From: Lichenicola sp964247725
GTDB lineage: Bacteria; Pseudomonadota; Alphaproteobacteria; Acetobacterales; Acetobacteraceae
DNA: 64,000 nt
Reading direction: 5' to 3'
Assembly: GCA_964247725.1 (NCBI GenBank)
Contig: CAXTVM010000010.1
Coordinates: 35,584-99,583, forward strand
In this document: positions 26,687 through 35,401 of the stretch, piece after piece
Numbering within the stretch: the first letter of the stretch is position 1
Layout of the letters: each line of letters starts with the position of its first letter
Notes under the pieces: generated by a model
What the model saw: only the letters and a program-made list of their open reading frames with translations
Told to the model about the DNA's origin: nothing
The model's database searches: none
Translations under genes and position numbers: made by a program

Positions 26687-27727
26687 TTAAAGTGCAAGCG
26701 CCTTGCGCATCAGCGTGGGCAGTGCCTCGCCGGCGAGCGCGTCCGGCAACCGTAGGAACCGGTCGTCCAGGACCGGGTCCGGGATCTCTGGGCAGCATGC
26801 GCCCCGTACATCGAGCGTGAGCGCGAAGTGCGTGAAGATGTGGCGCACCTGCCCGACCGGCTGCCAGTCCGCCGGCAGTGGCGCGTGCTCGTCCGCTTCC
26901 GCGTCACCCCAGGGCGCCTCGCGCCACGGCGTACCGGGCAGCTCGGTCATGCCGCCGAGCAGGCCGCGGGGCGGGCGGCGCTGCAGCAGCACCGCGCCGC
27001 TGCGGTCGGTCAGGCGGAACAACCGGCCGTGCCGTTCGGGCCGCGTGGCCTTGCGCGCCTTGTGCGGCAGCCGCTCGGCGAGGCCGCTTGCCTGGGCGAG
27101 GCAGGCGCCGCGCCACGGGCACAGCGCGCAGGCTGGCCGCCGCGGCGTGCAGATCGTGGCGCCGAGGTCGAACAGCGCCTGCGCGAAGTCGGACGGCCGC
27201 GCCCGGGCCTGGGCATCGTCGCCCAGCCGCGCCGCCGCCGCGGCGAGCGCCCGGCGGGCCGCCGGCAGCGGCGTCTCGACCGCGAACAGCCGCGAGACCA
27301 CACGCTCGACGTTGCCGTCGACCGGCACCGCCGGGACGCCGAAGGCGATCGCCGCGATCGCCGGCGCGGTGTAGCCGCCGATCCCGGGCAGCGCGCGAAG
27401 GGCGGCGACGTCGCGCGGGAAGCCGCCCGCTGCCGACACCGCGCGTGCGCAGGCATGGAGGTTGCGGGCACGGGCGTAGTAGCCGAGCCCGGCCCAGGCC
27501 CCCATCACCTGCGCCTCTGGCGCCGCGGCCAGGTCGTGCACGGTCGGGAACAACGCCAGGAAGCGCCGGAAGTATGGGATCACCGCCGCCACCGTGGTCT
27601 GCTGCAGCATGATCTCGCTGAGCCAGACATGGTAGGCATCGGCAGTCTCGCCGGCCGGCGCGCGCCAGGGCAGGATGCGGCGATGTCGATCGTACCAGTG
27701 CAGCAGGTCGTGGGCTTCGGGAGGCAC
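26687..27727 (-). CDS. mutY: A/G-specific adenine glycosylase MutY
   Basis: Removes adenine mispaired with 8-oxoguanine. The 346-residue protein shows LSEIMLQQTTVAAV with the catalytic Glu, the helix-hairpin-helix LPGIGGYTAPAI followed by VDGNVERV with the catalytic Asp, and a [4Fe-4S] cluster spaced C-x6-C-x2-C-x5-C (CTPRRPACALCPWRGAC). The C-terminal NUDIX-like 8-oxoG recognition domain follows (LLQRRPPRGLLGGMTELPG). The frame is open far upstream; GTG 27727 is the first suitable start and lies 9 nt from the divergent DUF721 start. Length is normal. Confidence 0.92.
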   Translation of the reverse strand: MPPEAHDLLHWYDRHRRILPWRAPAGETADAYHVWLSEIMLQQTTVAAVIPYFRRFLALFPTVHDLAAAPEAQVMGAWAGLGYYARARNLHACARAVSAAGGFPRDVAALRALPGIGGYTAPAIAAIAFGVPAVPVDGNVERVVSRLFAVETPLPAARRALAAAAARLGDDAQARARPSDFAQALFDLGATICTPRRPACALCPWRGACLAQASGLAERLPHKARKATRPERHGRLFRLTDRSGAVLLQRRPPRGLLGGMTELPGTPWREAPWGDAEADEHAPLPADWQPVGQVRHIFTHFALTLDVRGACCPEIPDPVLDDRFLRLPDALAGEALPTLMRKALAL

Positions 27728-27736
27728 GGCGGGTCT

Positions 27737-28204
27737 ATGGCGAACGACGCACCCGGCGGCAAGCCGCCGCCCACCCGGCACGTGTACGGCCCGCGCAGCC
27801 TGGCCAGCCTGCTGCCGCCGATCGTGCGCCCGGCGTTCAAGGCGCGCTCGCCGGCGGCGGCACAGGTGCTGGCGGACTGGCCGGCCCTGGTCGGGCCGAC
27901 GCTGGCAGCGATGGCGACGCCGCGGCGGATGTCCGGCGGCACGCTGACGCTGGCGGCGAACGGGCCGGCGGCGCTGGAGCTGCAGCACCTGCTGCCGCAG
28001 CTGATCGCGCGCATCAACGGGGCGCTCGGCTGCGCGCTGGTCGAGCGGGTGCGCTTCGTGCAGCAGGACCCGGCCGCCGGGCTCGCCGCCGCACCGTCCC
28101 GTGCCGTGCCTGCGGCGCCGGTCGCGGTGGCGCTGCCGGACGGCGCGCTGCACGACGCGCTGGCCCGGCTCGGCGGCCGCATCGCCGCCCGCACACCCAA
28201 GTGA
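27737..28204 (+). CDS. DUF721 protein, DciA-like
   Basis: A 155-residue protein whose N-terminal half (SLASLLPPIVRPAFKARSP, then LADWPALVG and a GGTLTLAANGPAALELQHL strand-helix block) matches DUF721/DciA, a loader of the replicative helicase in many bacteria lacking DnaC. The Ala/Pro-rich C-terminus is variable. Divergent from mutY with only 9 nt between starts and overlapping the next gene by 4 nt (GTGA). The order mutY-DUF721-thioredoxin-fold gene is, as I recall, common in alphaproteobacteria. Confidence 0.78.
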   Translation: MANDAPGGKPPPTRHVYGPRSLASLLPPIVRPAFKARSPAAAQVLADWPALVGPTLAAMATPRRMSGGTLTLAANGPAALELQHLLPQLIARINGALGCALVERVRFVQQDPAAGLAAAPSRAVPAAPVAVALPDGALHDALARLGGRIAARTPK

Positions 28205-28839
28205 TCCCGGAGGCCCCGATGCCGACCCGACGCCGTCTGCTGCTGGCCGCGGCTCCCGCCCTGTTGCTCCGCGCATCGATCCGGCCGGCCGTGGCGCAGC
28301 GCGCCGACGCCCGCATGAACGACCGCGCCGTCGGCCGGGACGACGCCAAGCTGGTGGTGCAGGAATGGCTCTCGCTCACCTGCACGCACTGCGCGCACTT
28401 CTCGCAGACGGTGTTCGCCGAGGTGCAGGCCAAGCTGATCGACTCCGGCACGGTCCGCTACGTGTTCCGCGACTTCCCGCTCGACCAGCTGGCGCTGTCG
28501 GCGGCGATGGTGGCGCGCGCGCTGCCGCCGGACCGCTACCTGCCGCTCGTCGAGACGCTGCTGGCGACGCAGGACCAATGGGCGTTCAACCAGGTTGCCG
28601 ATCCGCTGGTGCAGCTCGGCCGGCAGGCGGCGCTGGCCGGGATGCCGCCGGCGGAGTTCCAGGCGGTGATGGCTGACCAGCGCCTGAAGGACGAGATCCT
28701 GGAGGAGCAGGAGGACGGCCAGAAGCGCTACGACATCGGCGGCACGCCGACCTTCATCTTCGGCACGCAGAAGATCGGCCCGATCGCGACCTACGATGCC
28801 TTCGCGGCCGCCGTCACCAGGGCTCTGGCGGCCGGTTGA
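28201..28839 (+). CDS. DsbA-like periplasmic thiol-disulfide oxidoreductase
   Basis: About 212 residues. Tat/Sec-type signal (PTRRRLLLAAAPALLLRA, cleavage near PAVAQRA), then a thioredoxin-fold DsbA domain with active site CTHC (LTCTHCAHF), an inserted helical domain and the cis-Pro strand GGTPTFIFG. Members of this family act as periplasmic disulfide oxidases or isomerases. GTG 28201 overlaps DUF721; ATG 28219 gives a more ordinary signal peptide and may be the true start. Confidence 0.85.
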   Translation: MIPEAPMPTRRRLLLAAAPALLLRASIRPAVAQRADARMNDRAVGRDDAKLVVQEWLSLTCTHCAHFSQTVFAEVQAKLIDSGTVRYVFRDFPLDQLALSAAMVARALPPDRYLPLVETLLATQDQWAFNQVADPLVQLGRQAALAGMPPAEFQAVMADQRLKDEILEEQEDGQKRYDIGGTPTFIFGTQKIGPIATYDAFAAAVTRALAAG

Positions 28840-28867
28840 GAGGTGGGCGGCAGGCGGCGGGCCGGGG

Positions 28868-29152
28868 TCATGCGCCCTTCGCCTCCTTGGCGGACCAGTA
28901 GGCCAAGGGGTAGACTTGCCAGCCTACGAAGACCCCCGCCGCATGGGACGGGTCGGCCCGGATCAGGTCCTCCGCCGCCGGCAGCGTCTCGGCCTCGAGG
29001 ATCCACAACGCGCCCGCCTGCTGCGTGAGCGGTCCCGCCGCGACGAGCCGGCCCGCCTCGAGCAGGGATCGCAGATACGCGCGATGTTCAGGGAAGATCG
29101 CCCGGACCGCGTCTTGATCCGGGCCGTGCTGGATGAGCGCTGCGAACTTCAT
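28868..29152 (-). CDS. YciI-like protein
   Basis: A 94-residue YCII-family (dimeric alpha-beta barrel) protein. HRAYLRSLLEAGRLVAAGPL and ADPSHAAGVFVGWQVYPL carry the conserved His and the DP-H motif of YciI. Biochemical role in this family is poorly defined. Convergent with the DsbA-like gene. Confidence 0.8.
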   Translation of the reverse strand: MKFAALIQHGPDQDAVRAIFPEHRAYLRSLLEAGRLVAAGPLTQQAGALWILEAETLPAAEDLIRADPSHAAGVFVGWQVYPLAYWSAKEAKGA

Positions 29153-29405
29153 GTTGGCCCCTTCCGTCCGGCCCGCCCCGGCCGGATCGGGTACCGCCGT
29201 CTATGGTGGAGGATCCTGCCGTCGGTATGGGCCGAGTGCCGCCCGACCGGGAAGGCGGGCGCCGCGGCGATCCCGGTTGGGCTGGCGGCCCGCCCGTGCG
29301 GCATCGTCCGTACGAGCTCCCGTTGGCGTTCCGAGTCGTCGAGCTGGCGGCGGAGGGCGTAGCATCGTCTCAAACGCGCTCCGTCGCCTCCATGGCGATA
29401 TGGGC

Positions 29406-29973
29406 CTATGCCGGAGCCTGGCATGAGTCGACGAGGTCGTTGGTGCATTCGGTTGGCGAGAAGTGTCTGAGCAACTCGCCGATCCGGCGCCATGCGGCCT
29501 CAGCGGTGCGCCTGGCAGCCTTTCGCAGCAGGTGCCCGAGCTTGACGAACATCCGCCCGATCGGGTTCGGATCGGGACTGTAGGGCGGCAGGAGCAGTGG
29601 ATGAGCGCCGCGGCCGCCCGGACTGCCTTGCGCACCGCTTGGCTCTTATGGCTGCCGAGGTTGTCCAGCGCGACGATGTCGCCTGCGGCCGGGGTCGGAA
29701 CGAGCACCGTCTCGACGGAGCGCTGGAAGCTCTTCTTTCTGATCGGCCGTCGAACATTCGTAATACAAAAGGCTGATCGTGTCGCAGGGCTGCCAGGAAG
29801 GTCATGGTCTTCCAGTGCCCGGGACCCGGGCACGCAGCCGCCGATCCTTGGGCGTCAAGCGCTGCGACCAGCGGAGCAGGCCGGCTGGGCTGACCGACGC
29901 TCAAGGCCATCGCCACCATACGGACGCTCTCGCCGGCCACCAGCCAGGCCGTCGCTCCATCGGCCAAGTCCAT
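29406..29973 (-). pseudogene. IS630-family transposase remnant
   Basis: Pieces of an IS630 DDE transposase appear in successive frames on the minus strand: a helix-turn-helix part (VAGESVRMVAMAL), then PGHWKTMTFLAALRHD directly after it (the region between is deleted), then GDIVALDNLGSHKSQAVRKA with the second acidic residue, then in a third frame LLPPYSPDPNPIGRMFVKL with the last catalytic segment and a tail ending near 29406. Frame changes and the deletion make it non-functional. No terminal inverted repeats were located. Confidence 0.8.
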
Positions 29974-30125
29974 CGGCGGAGGTCGCGTCATCCGCGCTGG
30001 CCACCGACCCGGCACGAAGCTCCAACCAGAAACGCGTGGCAGGGAAATCCCCGTCGACTTGGTATCAGGCCAGCGTCATCCCGCTCTAACCTCCGCCGAT
30101 GCGGACGATCCTACGGAGACGAAGC

Positions 30126-30974
30126 ATGGATGTGGCGATGATCGGTCTGGGCCAGATGGGCTCGGGCATGGCGGGCCGGTTGATCGACGCCGGGCACAAG
30201 GTGACGGTATGGAACCGCGATCCGGCCAAGGCCGAACCGTTCGCCACGCGCGGCGCGCGGGTCGCAGCTGGCCCTGCGGACGCGGCGCGCGTCGGCATCG
30301 TCATGACCATGCTGGCGAACGACGAGGCGGCCGAGGCGGTGGTCTTCGGCGAGGCTGGCATCCTGGCGGCAGGGCCCGACCTGCTCCACGTCTCCTGCAG
30401 CACTGTCAGCGTCGCCCTGACGCAGCGTCTGACGGAGGCGCACGCGGTCGCCAGCCAGCGCTTCGTGTCCGCGCAGGTGCTCGGGCGCCCGGACGTCTCG
30501 GCGGCGGGCAAGCTGTCCGTGATCGCAGCGGGACCGTCGGGCGACCTCGATGCGGCGCAGCCGCTCTTCGATGCGATCGGTTCGGGCACGATCCGGATCG
30601 GCGAGCAGCCCGCCATGGCGGCGGCGGCCAAGGTCGCGCTGAACTTCGGTATAGCCGCGATCATCGAGATGGTCAGCGAGCAGGTCCGCATCGCCGGCGC
30701 GCACGGTGTACCCGCGGCGACGATGGTCGACCTGTTGCTGGATACCGATTATGGCAACCGCCTGATCCGCAGCTACGGGCCGATGATCGCCGAGCGGCGG
30801 TTCGAGCCCGCCGGCTTCCCGATGCGGCTCGGTCGCAAGGATGTCGGCCTTGCGCTGGCGGCCGGGGAGGGAGCGGACCTGCCGATGGCCGAGCTGATCG
30901 CGGCGCGCATGGACGCGATCATCGCTGCGGACGGCGGTTATCGCGATTGGTCGGCGCTGGGTCAGTCGCCCTAA
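30126..30974 (+). CDS. NAD(P)-dependent beta-hydroxyacid dehydrogenase (3-hydroxyisobutyrate dehydrogenase-like)
   Basis: A 282-residue oxidoreductase. Rossmann motif MIGLGQMGSGMAGRL at the N-terminus, NRDP as the following loop, then HVSCSTVSVAL (substrate-binding region, normally D-x-S-T) and GEQPAMAAAAKVALNF carrying the catalytic Lys of the GxGxxxxxKxxxN motif. The family includes 3-hydroxyisobutyrate, tartronate-semialdehyde and imine reductases; the HVSCST variant leaves the substrate open. ATG 30126 is chosen because GGAG lies 7 nt upstream and the protein then begins at the Rossmann strand. Confidence 0.85.
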   Translation: MDVAMIGLGQMGSGMAGRLIDAGHKVTVWNRDPAKAEPFATRGARVAAGPADAARVGIVMTMLANDEAAEAVVFGEAGILAAGPDLLHVSCSTVSVALTQRLTEAHAVASQRFVSAQVLGRPDVSAAGKLSVIAAGPSGDLDAAQPLFDAIGSGTIRIGEQPAMAAAAKVALNFGIAAIIEMVSEQVRIAGAHGVPAATMVDLLLDTDYGNRLIRSYGPMIAERRFEPAGFPMRLGRKDVGLALAAGEGADLPMAELIAARMDAIIAADGGYRDWSALGQSP

Positions 30975-31063
30975 CCGCAAGGAACGGCCGGGCGTCATCA
31001 TGCGTCTGCGACGTCGATCCGTCATCGCGAACCGCCACGCCTGAAGACGATCAGGCGCCGGCA

Positions 31064-31506
31064 TCAGGGTCCGGCCGCACCGAGGCCGGCACAGGCCCCT
31101 GCCAGGTCCGGCGGCCGCGGAGACGCGCAGACCAGGTTGGCGTCGACGCCGCAGGCTTTCGCCGCCGTCTCGTTGTCGGACGCCAGCACGTCGCGGGCGA
31201 CGTCGAGGTCCGGATCCGGGATCGGGTCGCCGTCCGCGCTCGCTGGCTGCCGGGCGTGGCGGCTCTCGTCCTCCGTCTGCTGTTCCGTCCGCCGCACGCT
31301 GGCCATGGCGTCGAGACAGGCTCGACCGGCCGCGTCGGGACGCTGACGCAGCACGCGCAGGTCCCGGTTGAGCCCCAGGCGGTTATCGTCGCCATCGTCC
31401 TGCACCGCCAGACCGGCACCGGTGCCGGCATAGGCATGTGCCGGCTGCCCGCGGGCGGGGAGCCGCAGGGCAGCAGGGGAACCAGCAGGAGATCGGATCG
31501 CGCCAT
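31064..31506 (-). CDS. Doubtful small exported protein, possibly frameshifted
   Basis: From 31506 one frame begins MARSDLLLVPLLPCG, a plausible signal-peptide start; a second frame continues with LPARGQPAHAYAGTGAG, a plausible cleavage region, then an acidic mature part with four Cys (ACLDAM, KACGVDANLVCA, GACAGL) ending at 31064. Joining them needs a single frame change near 31465. This could be a real secreted protein with a frameshift, a protein starting at an unrecognised codon, or chance. I know no homologue. Confidence 0.3.
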
Positions 31507-31987
31507 GCCTAATCACCCGGGCGGGAACAATTGATGTCCGGCCGTTCCGGACAACAGAGCAGCCGCGTCGCGTTGTTGTCGGCGGGCGGCGTCGAGGAGA
31601 CGATACCAGCCGGCCATTCATAGGACTGTCCTGACGGGTTGAGCGCGTCCTCGGACGCCGGCGGTGGTCCGGCCCCGGCGGGCCCGAGCAGGCTGCGATC
31701 CCACGGCAGGCGATCCGCCCACGAGGACCGGTCCGCACCGGGCGGCGATCCCGCGCTGCGTCGTCATGTCCGCTATCCGTCCGTGTCCGGACCGGGTGAC
31801 CGCCCCTTGCGGTCCGCCGCCCTCGCACCCGACCTGCCGCGCCCGGTGCTGCCGGACAGGCTGTCGCCTTGCAGGTAGCACGACTGAGTCCGAACAAAAC
31901 TGCTGCTGGGAGACAAGCGGGCCATGATGCGGAACGTCCCGGTTCGTCGACAGCCGGCCAGCGGTACGAGTCGGCGGAACCGCCGGA
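31507..31987. other. About 0.5 kb with no recognisable feature
   Basis: Short frames on both strands translate to Arg/Pro-rich sequence without motifs. It lies immediately downstream of tRNA-Leu; I see no integrase, attachment-site duplication or RNA structure. Confidence 0.5.
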
Positions 31988-32071
31988 TGGTGCCCGCCGC
32001 CGGACTCGAACCGGCACGCCCGAGGGCTGCGGATTTTAAGTCCGCTGCGTCTACCATTCCGCCAGGCGGGC
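31988..32071 (-). tRNA. tRNA-Leu (anticodon TAA)
   Basis: On the minus strand the sequence starts GCCCGCCTGGCGGAATGG, has an anticodon stem GCGGA/TCCGC around CTTAAAA (anticodon TAA), a long class II variable arm, the T-loop GGTTCGAGTCC, and ends GGCGGGC-A-CCA with an encoded CCA. The acceptor stem is 7 perfect pairs. Total 84 nt. Confidence 0.95.
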
Positions 32072-32134
32072 GACCGCGAGGCCGTGCTGGCCGGTCCCGG
32101 GTGGTCGTTATCCTAAGACATCGTCCGGCCCGCG

Positions 32135-32962
32135 TCAGCCGGTGCGCAGCAGGGACGGGCCATGGCGCTTGAGCCAGGCCTCGGCCTCCAGCCGATGCGG
32201 CGTCAGCCGGTCGACCAGGGCCCAGAAGCCGAGCCCGTGATCCAGGTGGCGCAGGTGCGCCAGCTCGTGCGTCACCACGTAGTGCTGCACGGCGGCCGGG
32301 GCCATCACCAGCCGCCAGCTGAACATCACCACCCGCTCCGACGAGCAGCTGCCCCAGCGCGTTGCCGTGTCCTTGATCGCCAGCCGGGACGGGGCCAGCC
32401 CGGTCTCGACGACGGCGATGCGCGCGACCAGGGCCGCCAGCCGCAGCCGCGCCTCGGCCCGCAGGAAGTCGCCGACGCGCCGGGGCAGGAAGCCGGGCTC
32501 GCCGCTGACCCGGATCTCGTCGCCCTCTATCCAGACGCCGCGCCGCGCCGCCGGCGCATGCCGGATCACGTGCGGGAAGCCCTCCACCAGCACCGTCGAG
32601 CCGTCCTCGAAGGCGACCGGCCGCGGCAGCTCGGCCAGCCGGCCGCTGACCCAGGCCGAGTGCGTGCGCAGCAGCGCCAGGCCCGCCTCGCGCGGCGCCC
32701 GCGACGGCAGCGTCACCACCACGGCGCCGGCCCTCAGGTCGATGCGCAGCAAGACCCGCCGAGCCCGCCGGCAGCGCCGCCACCGCACCGGCGCTTCCCC
32801 CGCTGGCAGGCGCAGCAGCTCGGGCTGGGGGGGCGGCTGACGCGGATCGCGGGGCAAGGCGGGCACCCGCCCGGTCGGCCCAGCGCTCGCCCGCAAAGCA
32901 CCCGCCTGCGACGCACCGGCCTGGGCAGCCTGGCGGGACGGGCGGCCGCCGCAACCCGTCAT
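32135..32962 (-). CDS. YgjP-like zinc metallopeptidase (DUF45)
   Basis: A 275-residue protein with a C-terminal zinc peptidase core: VVTHELAHLRHLDHG contains HExxH plus a third His, preceded by TRWGSCSS and FSWRLVMAP, the standard YgjP/WLM layout. The N-terminal half has RRVLLRIDLRAGAVVVTLP, also typical. Substrate unknown. ATG 32962 overlaps the ycgN stop by 4 nt, which supports the start although the first 50 residues are low-complexity. Confidence 0.85.
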   Translation of the reverse strand: MTGCGGRPSRQAAQAGASQAGALRASAGPTGRVPALPRDPRQPPPQPELLRLPAGEAPVRWRRCRRARRVLLRIDLRAGAVVVTLPSRAPREAGLALLRTHSAWVSGRLAELPRPVAFEDGSTVLVEGFPHVIRHAPAARRGVWIEGDEIRVSGEPGFLPRRVGDFLRAEARLRLAALVARIAVVETGLAPSRLAIKDTATRWGSCSSERVVMFSWRLVMAPAAVQHYVVTHELAHLRHLDHGLGFWALVDRLTPHRLEAEAWLKRHGPSLLRTG

Positions 32963-33495
32963 CGGCGGTCGGCGCCGCGGTCCGTGCGACTGCCCGCCGG
33001 CCGACACCGGATCGTCGGCGCCGCCGTGCGGTTGCCGCCCTGGGTGCGCGGCAGCCGGCCGGGCCACTCCACCACATGGTGTTCGAGCGGTCCGGCGTGG
33101 CGCTCGCTGATCGCGCGCCCACGCACCGAGATGCCCGCCTCGTGCACGCTCTCGGCTCGGCCCGAAACCAGCGGGTGCCACCAGGCCAACCCGATGCCTT
33201 CCGCAACCCGGCGGTAGCCGCACGAGGGCGGCAGCCAATCGATCTCCGCCAGGGCCGCCGGCGTCAGCCTGACGCAGTCCGGGACCTTGCGCTGCCGTCC
33301 GGCATAGTCCGAGCAGCCGCAGCTCTGCGTGTCGAGCAGGCGGCAGGCGACGTTGGTGTAGTGGATGGCGGCGGTGTCGTCGTCGCGCAGCTTGTGCAGG
33401 CAGCAGCGGCCGCACCCGTCGCACAGCGACTCCCATTCCGCGTCCGTCATCTCGGCGAGGCTCTTGGTCTTCCAGAACGGCGCCGGCGCTGGCAT
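32959..33495 (-). CDS. YcgN family protein (UPF0260, CxxCxxCC cluster)
   Basis: A 178-residue member of the YkgJ/YcgN group. LCDGCGRCCLHKL carries the conserved cysteine cluster, and SCGCSDYAGRQRKVPDC, WLPPSCGYR and GLAWWHPLVSG are family blocks. Probably a metal-binding cytoplasmic protein; function unknown. The C-terminal about 35 residues (after EWPGR) are Arg/Pro-rich and not conserved. Overlaps the metallopeptidase gene by 4 nt. Confidence 0.85.
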   Translation of the reverse strand: MPAPAPFWKTKSLAEMTDAEWESLCDGCGRCCLHKLRDDDTAAIHYTNVACRLLDTQSCGCSDYAGRQRKVPDCVRLTPAALAEIDWLPPSCGYRRVAEGIGLAWWHPLVSGRAESVHEAGISVRGRAISERHAGPLEHHVVEWPGRLPRTQGGNRTAAPTIRCRPAGSRTDRGADRR

Positions 33496-33504
33496 GGCGA
33501 GAGC

Positions 33505-33999
33505 TTACGAGGTCCGGCCGGGATAAGGAAGCAAGGCCGCGAGGTCGAGCAGGAACGCGAGCAGCAGCCCGAGCACCACCGGCGGCGCCAGCTGCGGCAG
33601 CCAGACCAGGCGCAGCATCAGGACCGGTCCGGCGCCCAGACCGTTGCCGGCGCGACGCTGCCCGGCCGGCAGCCGCGCTATCGTCCGGGCGAGCGGCAGC
33701 AGCAGCACCGGCAGCGCGCCCAGCACCAGGTGCAGCGGCGGCCAGCCATGTGCGGCGGCGACGCCGGCCAGTGGCCGCAGCAGGGATCGCGATACCGGCG
33801 CGGGCACCTGATCCGGCCACACCGCCGCCATGGCGGCCGGGACCAGCCCCGCCAGCAGCGCCAGGCAGGCCGCCTCGATCAGCGTTGCCGGCAGCAGCGC
33901 CAGCGCGCAGGCGGCCGGCACCGCGACCGCCGACGACCCCAGCAGCGCCGCCGCCACACCGGGCAGCGCGGCCAGCGGGATGGCGAGGGAGCCGGTCAC
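33505..33999 (-). CDS. Half-length ABC permease-like membrane protein
   Basis: Only 164 residues with about four to five hydrophobic segments, where a permease of about 260-290 residues would be expected. The EAA coupling loop region is recognisable: RRAGNGLGAGPVLMLRLVWL followed by LPQLAPPVVLGLLLAF, preceded by LARTIARLP. It starts with GTG in a 4-nt overlap with the solute-binding protein gene, so its place in the operon is that of the permease. It may be a reduced or decayed subunit; the accompanying ATPase is also degenerate. Confidence 0.6.
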   Translation of the reverse strand: MTGSLAIPLAALPGVAAALLGSSAVAVPAACALALLPATLIEAACLALLAGLVPAAMAAVWPDQVPAPVSRSLLRPLAGVAAAHGWPPLHLVLGALPVLLLPLARTIARLPAGQRRAGNGLGAGPVLMLRLVWLPQLAPPVVLGLLLAFLLDLAALLPYPGRTS

Positions 34000-35201
34000 G
34001 GGATCGGCCCGGCGCCGGCCGGCTTGCCGATCCAGCCGTCGAAGCGGGCCTGCAGCGCCTCCAGATGGGTGTCCCAGAACGCTTCGTCCTGCCGCAGCGC
34101 CTCGCGCAGGTGCTGCGGCGTCGCCGCGCCATCGTCGGCCGGCGCTGCCGGCGGCCGTCCCGGGGTCGGGCTTGCCGCAGTTGGACAGAGCGCCACGAAA
34201 GCGGCCTGGCGCGCGGGATCGGCCATGAAGGCCAGCAGCGCCTCGGCGCGGATGCGCCGGTCATCGCCCTCGGCGCGGGCGCGCCGGTCGTCGCCTTTCG
34301 CACCGTTCGCGGACGGCGGTCCCGCCGCCGGCCGGCCCGGCATCGCCCAGCTCAGCATGGTGCTGATGCTCCCCTGCCACTGGGCGGCGAAGTCGCGGTG
34401 CCCGGCGAGGTCGGCGGTCTGCACGTCGCCGCTGGGCGCGCTGGTCATCAGCACCGCGCCGGCCTGCATGATGCGCGAGGCGTCGGCCGGGCTGGTCCAC
34501 CAGACGATGTAGGGCTTCAGCTGGTCGAGCTTGCGGAAGGCGCGATCCACCCCCTCCGGACTGCCGAGGGCGCCGTAGATCTCGCCGGCCGGCACGCCAT
34601 CGGCCAGCAGCGCGATCTCCAGCGTGCCGCGCGGGCCCCGCGCCAGGCCGCGCCGCCCCGGCCGCCGGGCGACGTCCCAGAACTCGGCCCAGCCGGGCGC
34701 CGCATCGATCCGGCTCTTGTCCCAGGCCAGCACCACGGTCGTGCGCACCGCATCGCGGCCGCATCGGCCGGCCGCGTCCGCCACGCCCGCCGCGCCGCCG
34801 GCCGCACCCCCCCACGTCGCTGCCAGCGGCAGCAACAGTCCCTGCCGGCAGGCGAGCCGCACCGCGCCGTCATCCATCAGGACCAGGTCGCGGTCGCCCG
34901 GATCCGCGCCGACGCGGGCGCGCTCCTGCAGCGCCGACAGCGTGCCGTCCCAGACCGTCATCCTGATGCCGACATGGGCCTGCGCCACGAACGGGGTGAA
35001 GAACGCCTTCTGCAGCGCATCGCCCAGTGCTCCGCCCAGGGTCGCGACCGCGACCGGCCGCGCGGCGGCGTCGCGCGGCCGGTCGGCGGCGGCAGGCGCC
35101 GGCGATATCGCCAACGCCCCGGCCAGCACCAGGGCCAGCACCATCCCGCCCGATGCGGGCAGGATGGGGTCGCGTCGCACTCGCTGGCGGGCGGGCGGCA
35201 T
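33996..35201 (-). CDS. Periplasmic solute-binding protein, spermidine/putrescine or iron type
   Basis: A 401-residue type II periplasmic binding protein. Signal peptide with hydrophobic core GGMVLALVLAGALAI and cleavage near APAAADR. The mature part begins VAVATLGGALGDALQKAFFTP and continues with LVLMDDGAVRLACRQGLLLPL, GTLEIALLADG and SRIMQAGAVLMTSAP, the layout of PotD/FbpA-like proteins. The C-terminal 80 residues are Ala/Pro-rich with a duplicated DDRR(A/I)RAE stretch near residue 310. Ligand uncertain. It sits between a degenerate ATPase and a half-length permease. Confidence 0.75.
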   Translation of the reverse strand: MPPARQRVRRDPILPASGGMVLALVLAGALAISPAPAAADRPRDAAARPVAVATLGGALGDALQKAFFTPFVAQAHVGIRMTVWDGTLSALQERARVGADPGDRDLVLMDDGAVRLACRQGLLLPLAATWGGAAGGAAGVADAAGRCGRDAVRTTVVLAWDKSRIDAAPGWAEFWDVARRPGRRGLARGPRGTLEIALLADGVPAGEIYGALGSPEGVDRAFRKLDQLKPYIVWWTSPADASRIMQAGAVLMTSAPSGDVQTADLAGHRDFAAQWQGSISTMLSWAMPGRPAAGPPSANGAKGDDRRARAEGDDRRIRAEALLAFMADPARQAAFVALCPTAASPTPGRPPAAPADDGAATPQHLREALRQDEAFWDTHLEALQARFDGWIGKPAGAGPIP

Positions 35202-35401
35202 GAACGGCAGTGTCACGGCAATCTGTCTCGGCACGACCAAACGATGCGGCCGGTTGCGCGGAAGCCGGCTCGTCGACAGGGCGACCGGCTCGTTGCCGGA
35301 CGGGAGGCGAAAACCTAGAGCAGCCTCAACCCGATTGAAATCGCCTTGCCGCCGAAGGTCGTCGTGCGAGGGCGCGCCCACCTGCTGGCGTGAGGCCGCG
35401 C

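Noticed and set aside
31988..32071. tRNA-Leu as integration site of a genomic island
   Set aside because: No integrase gene, no direct repeat of the tRNA 3' end and no island-like gene set nearby.
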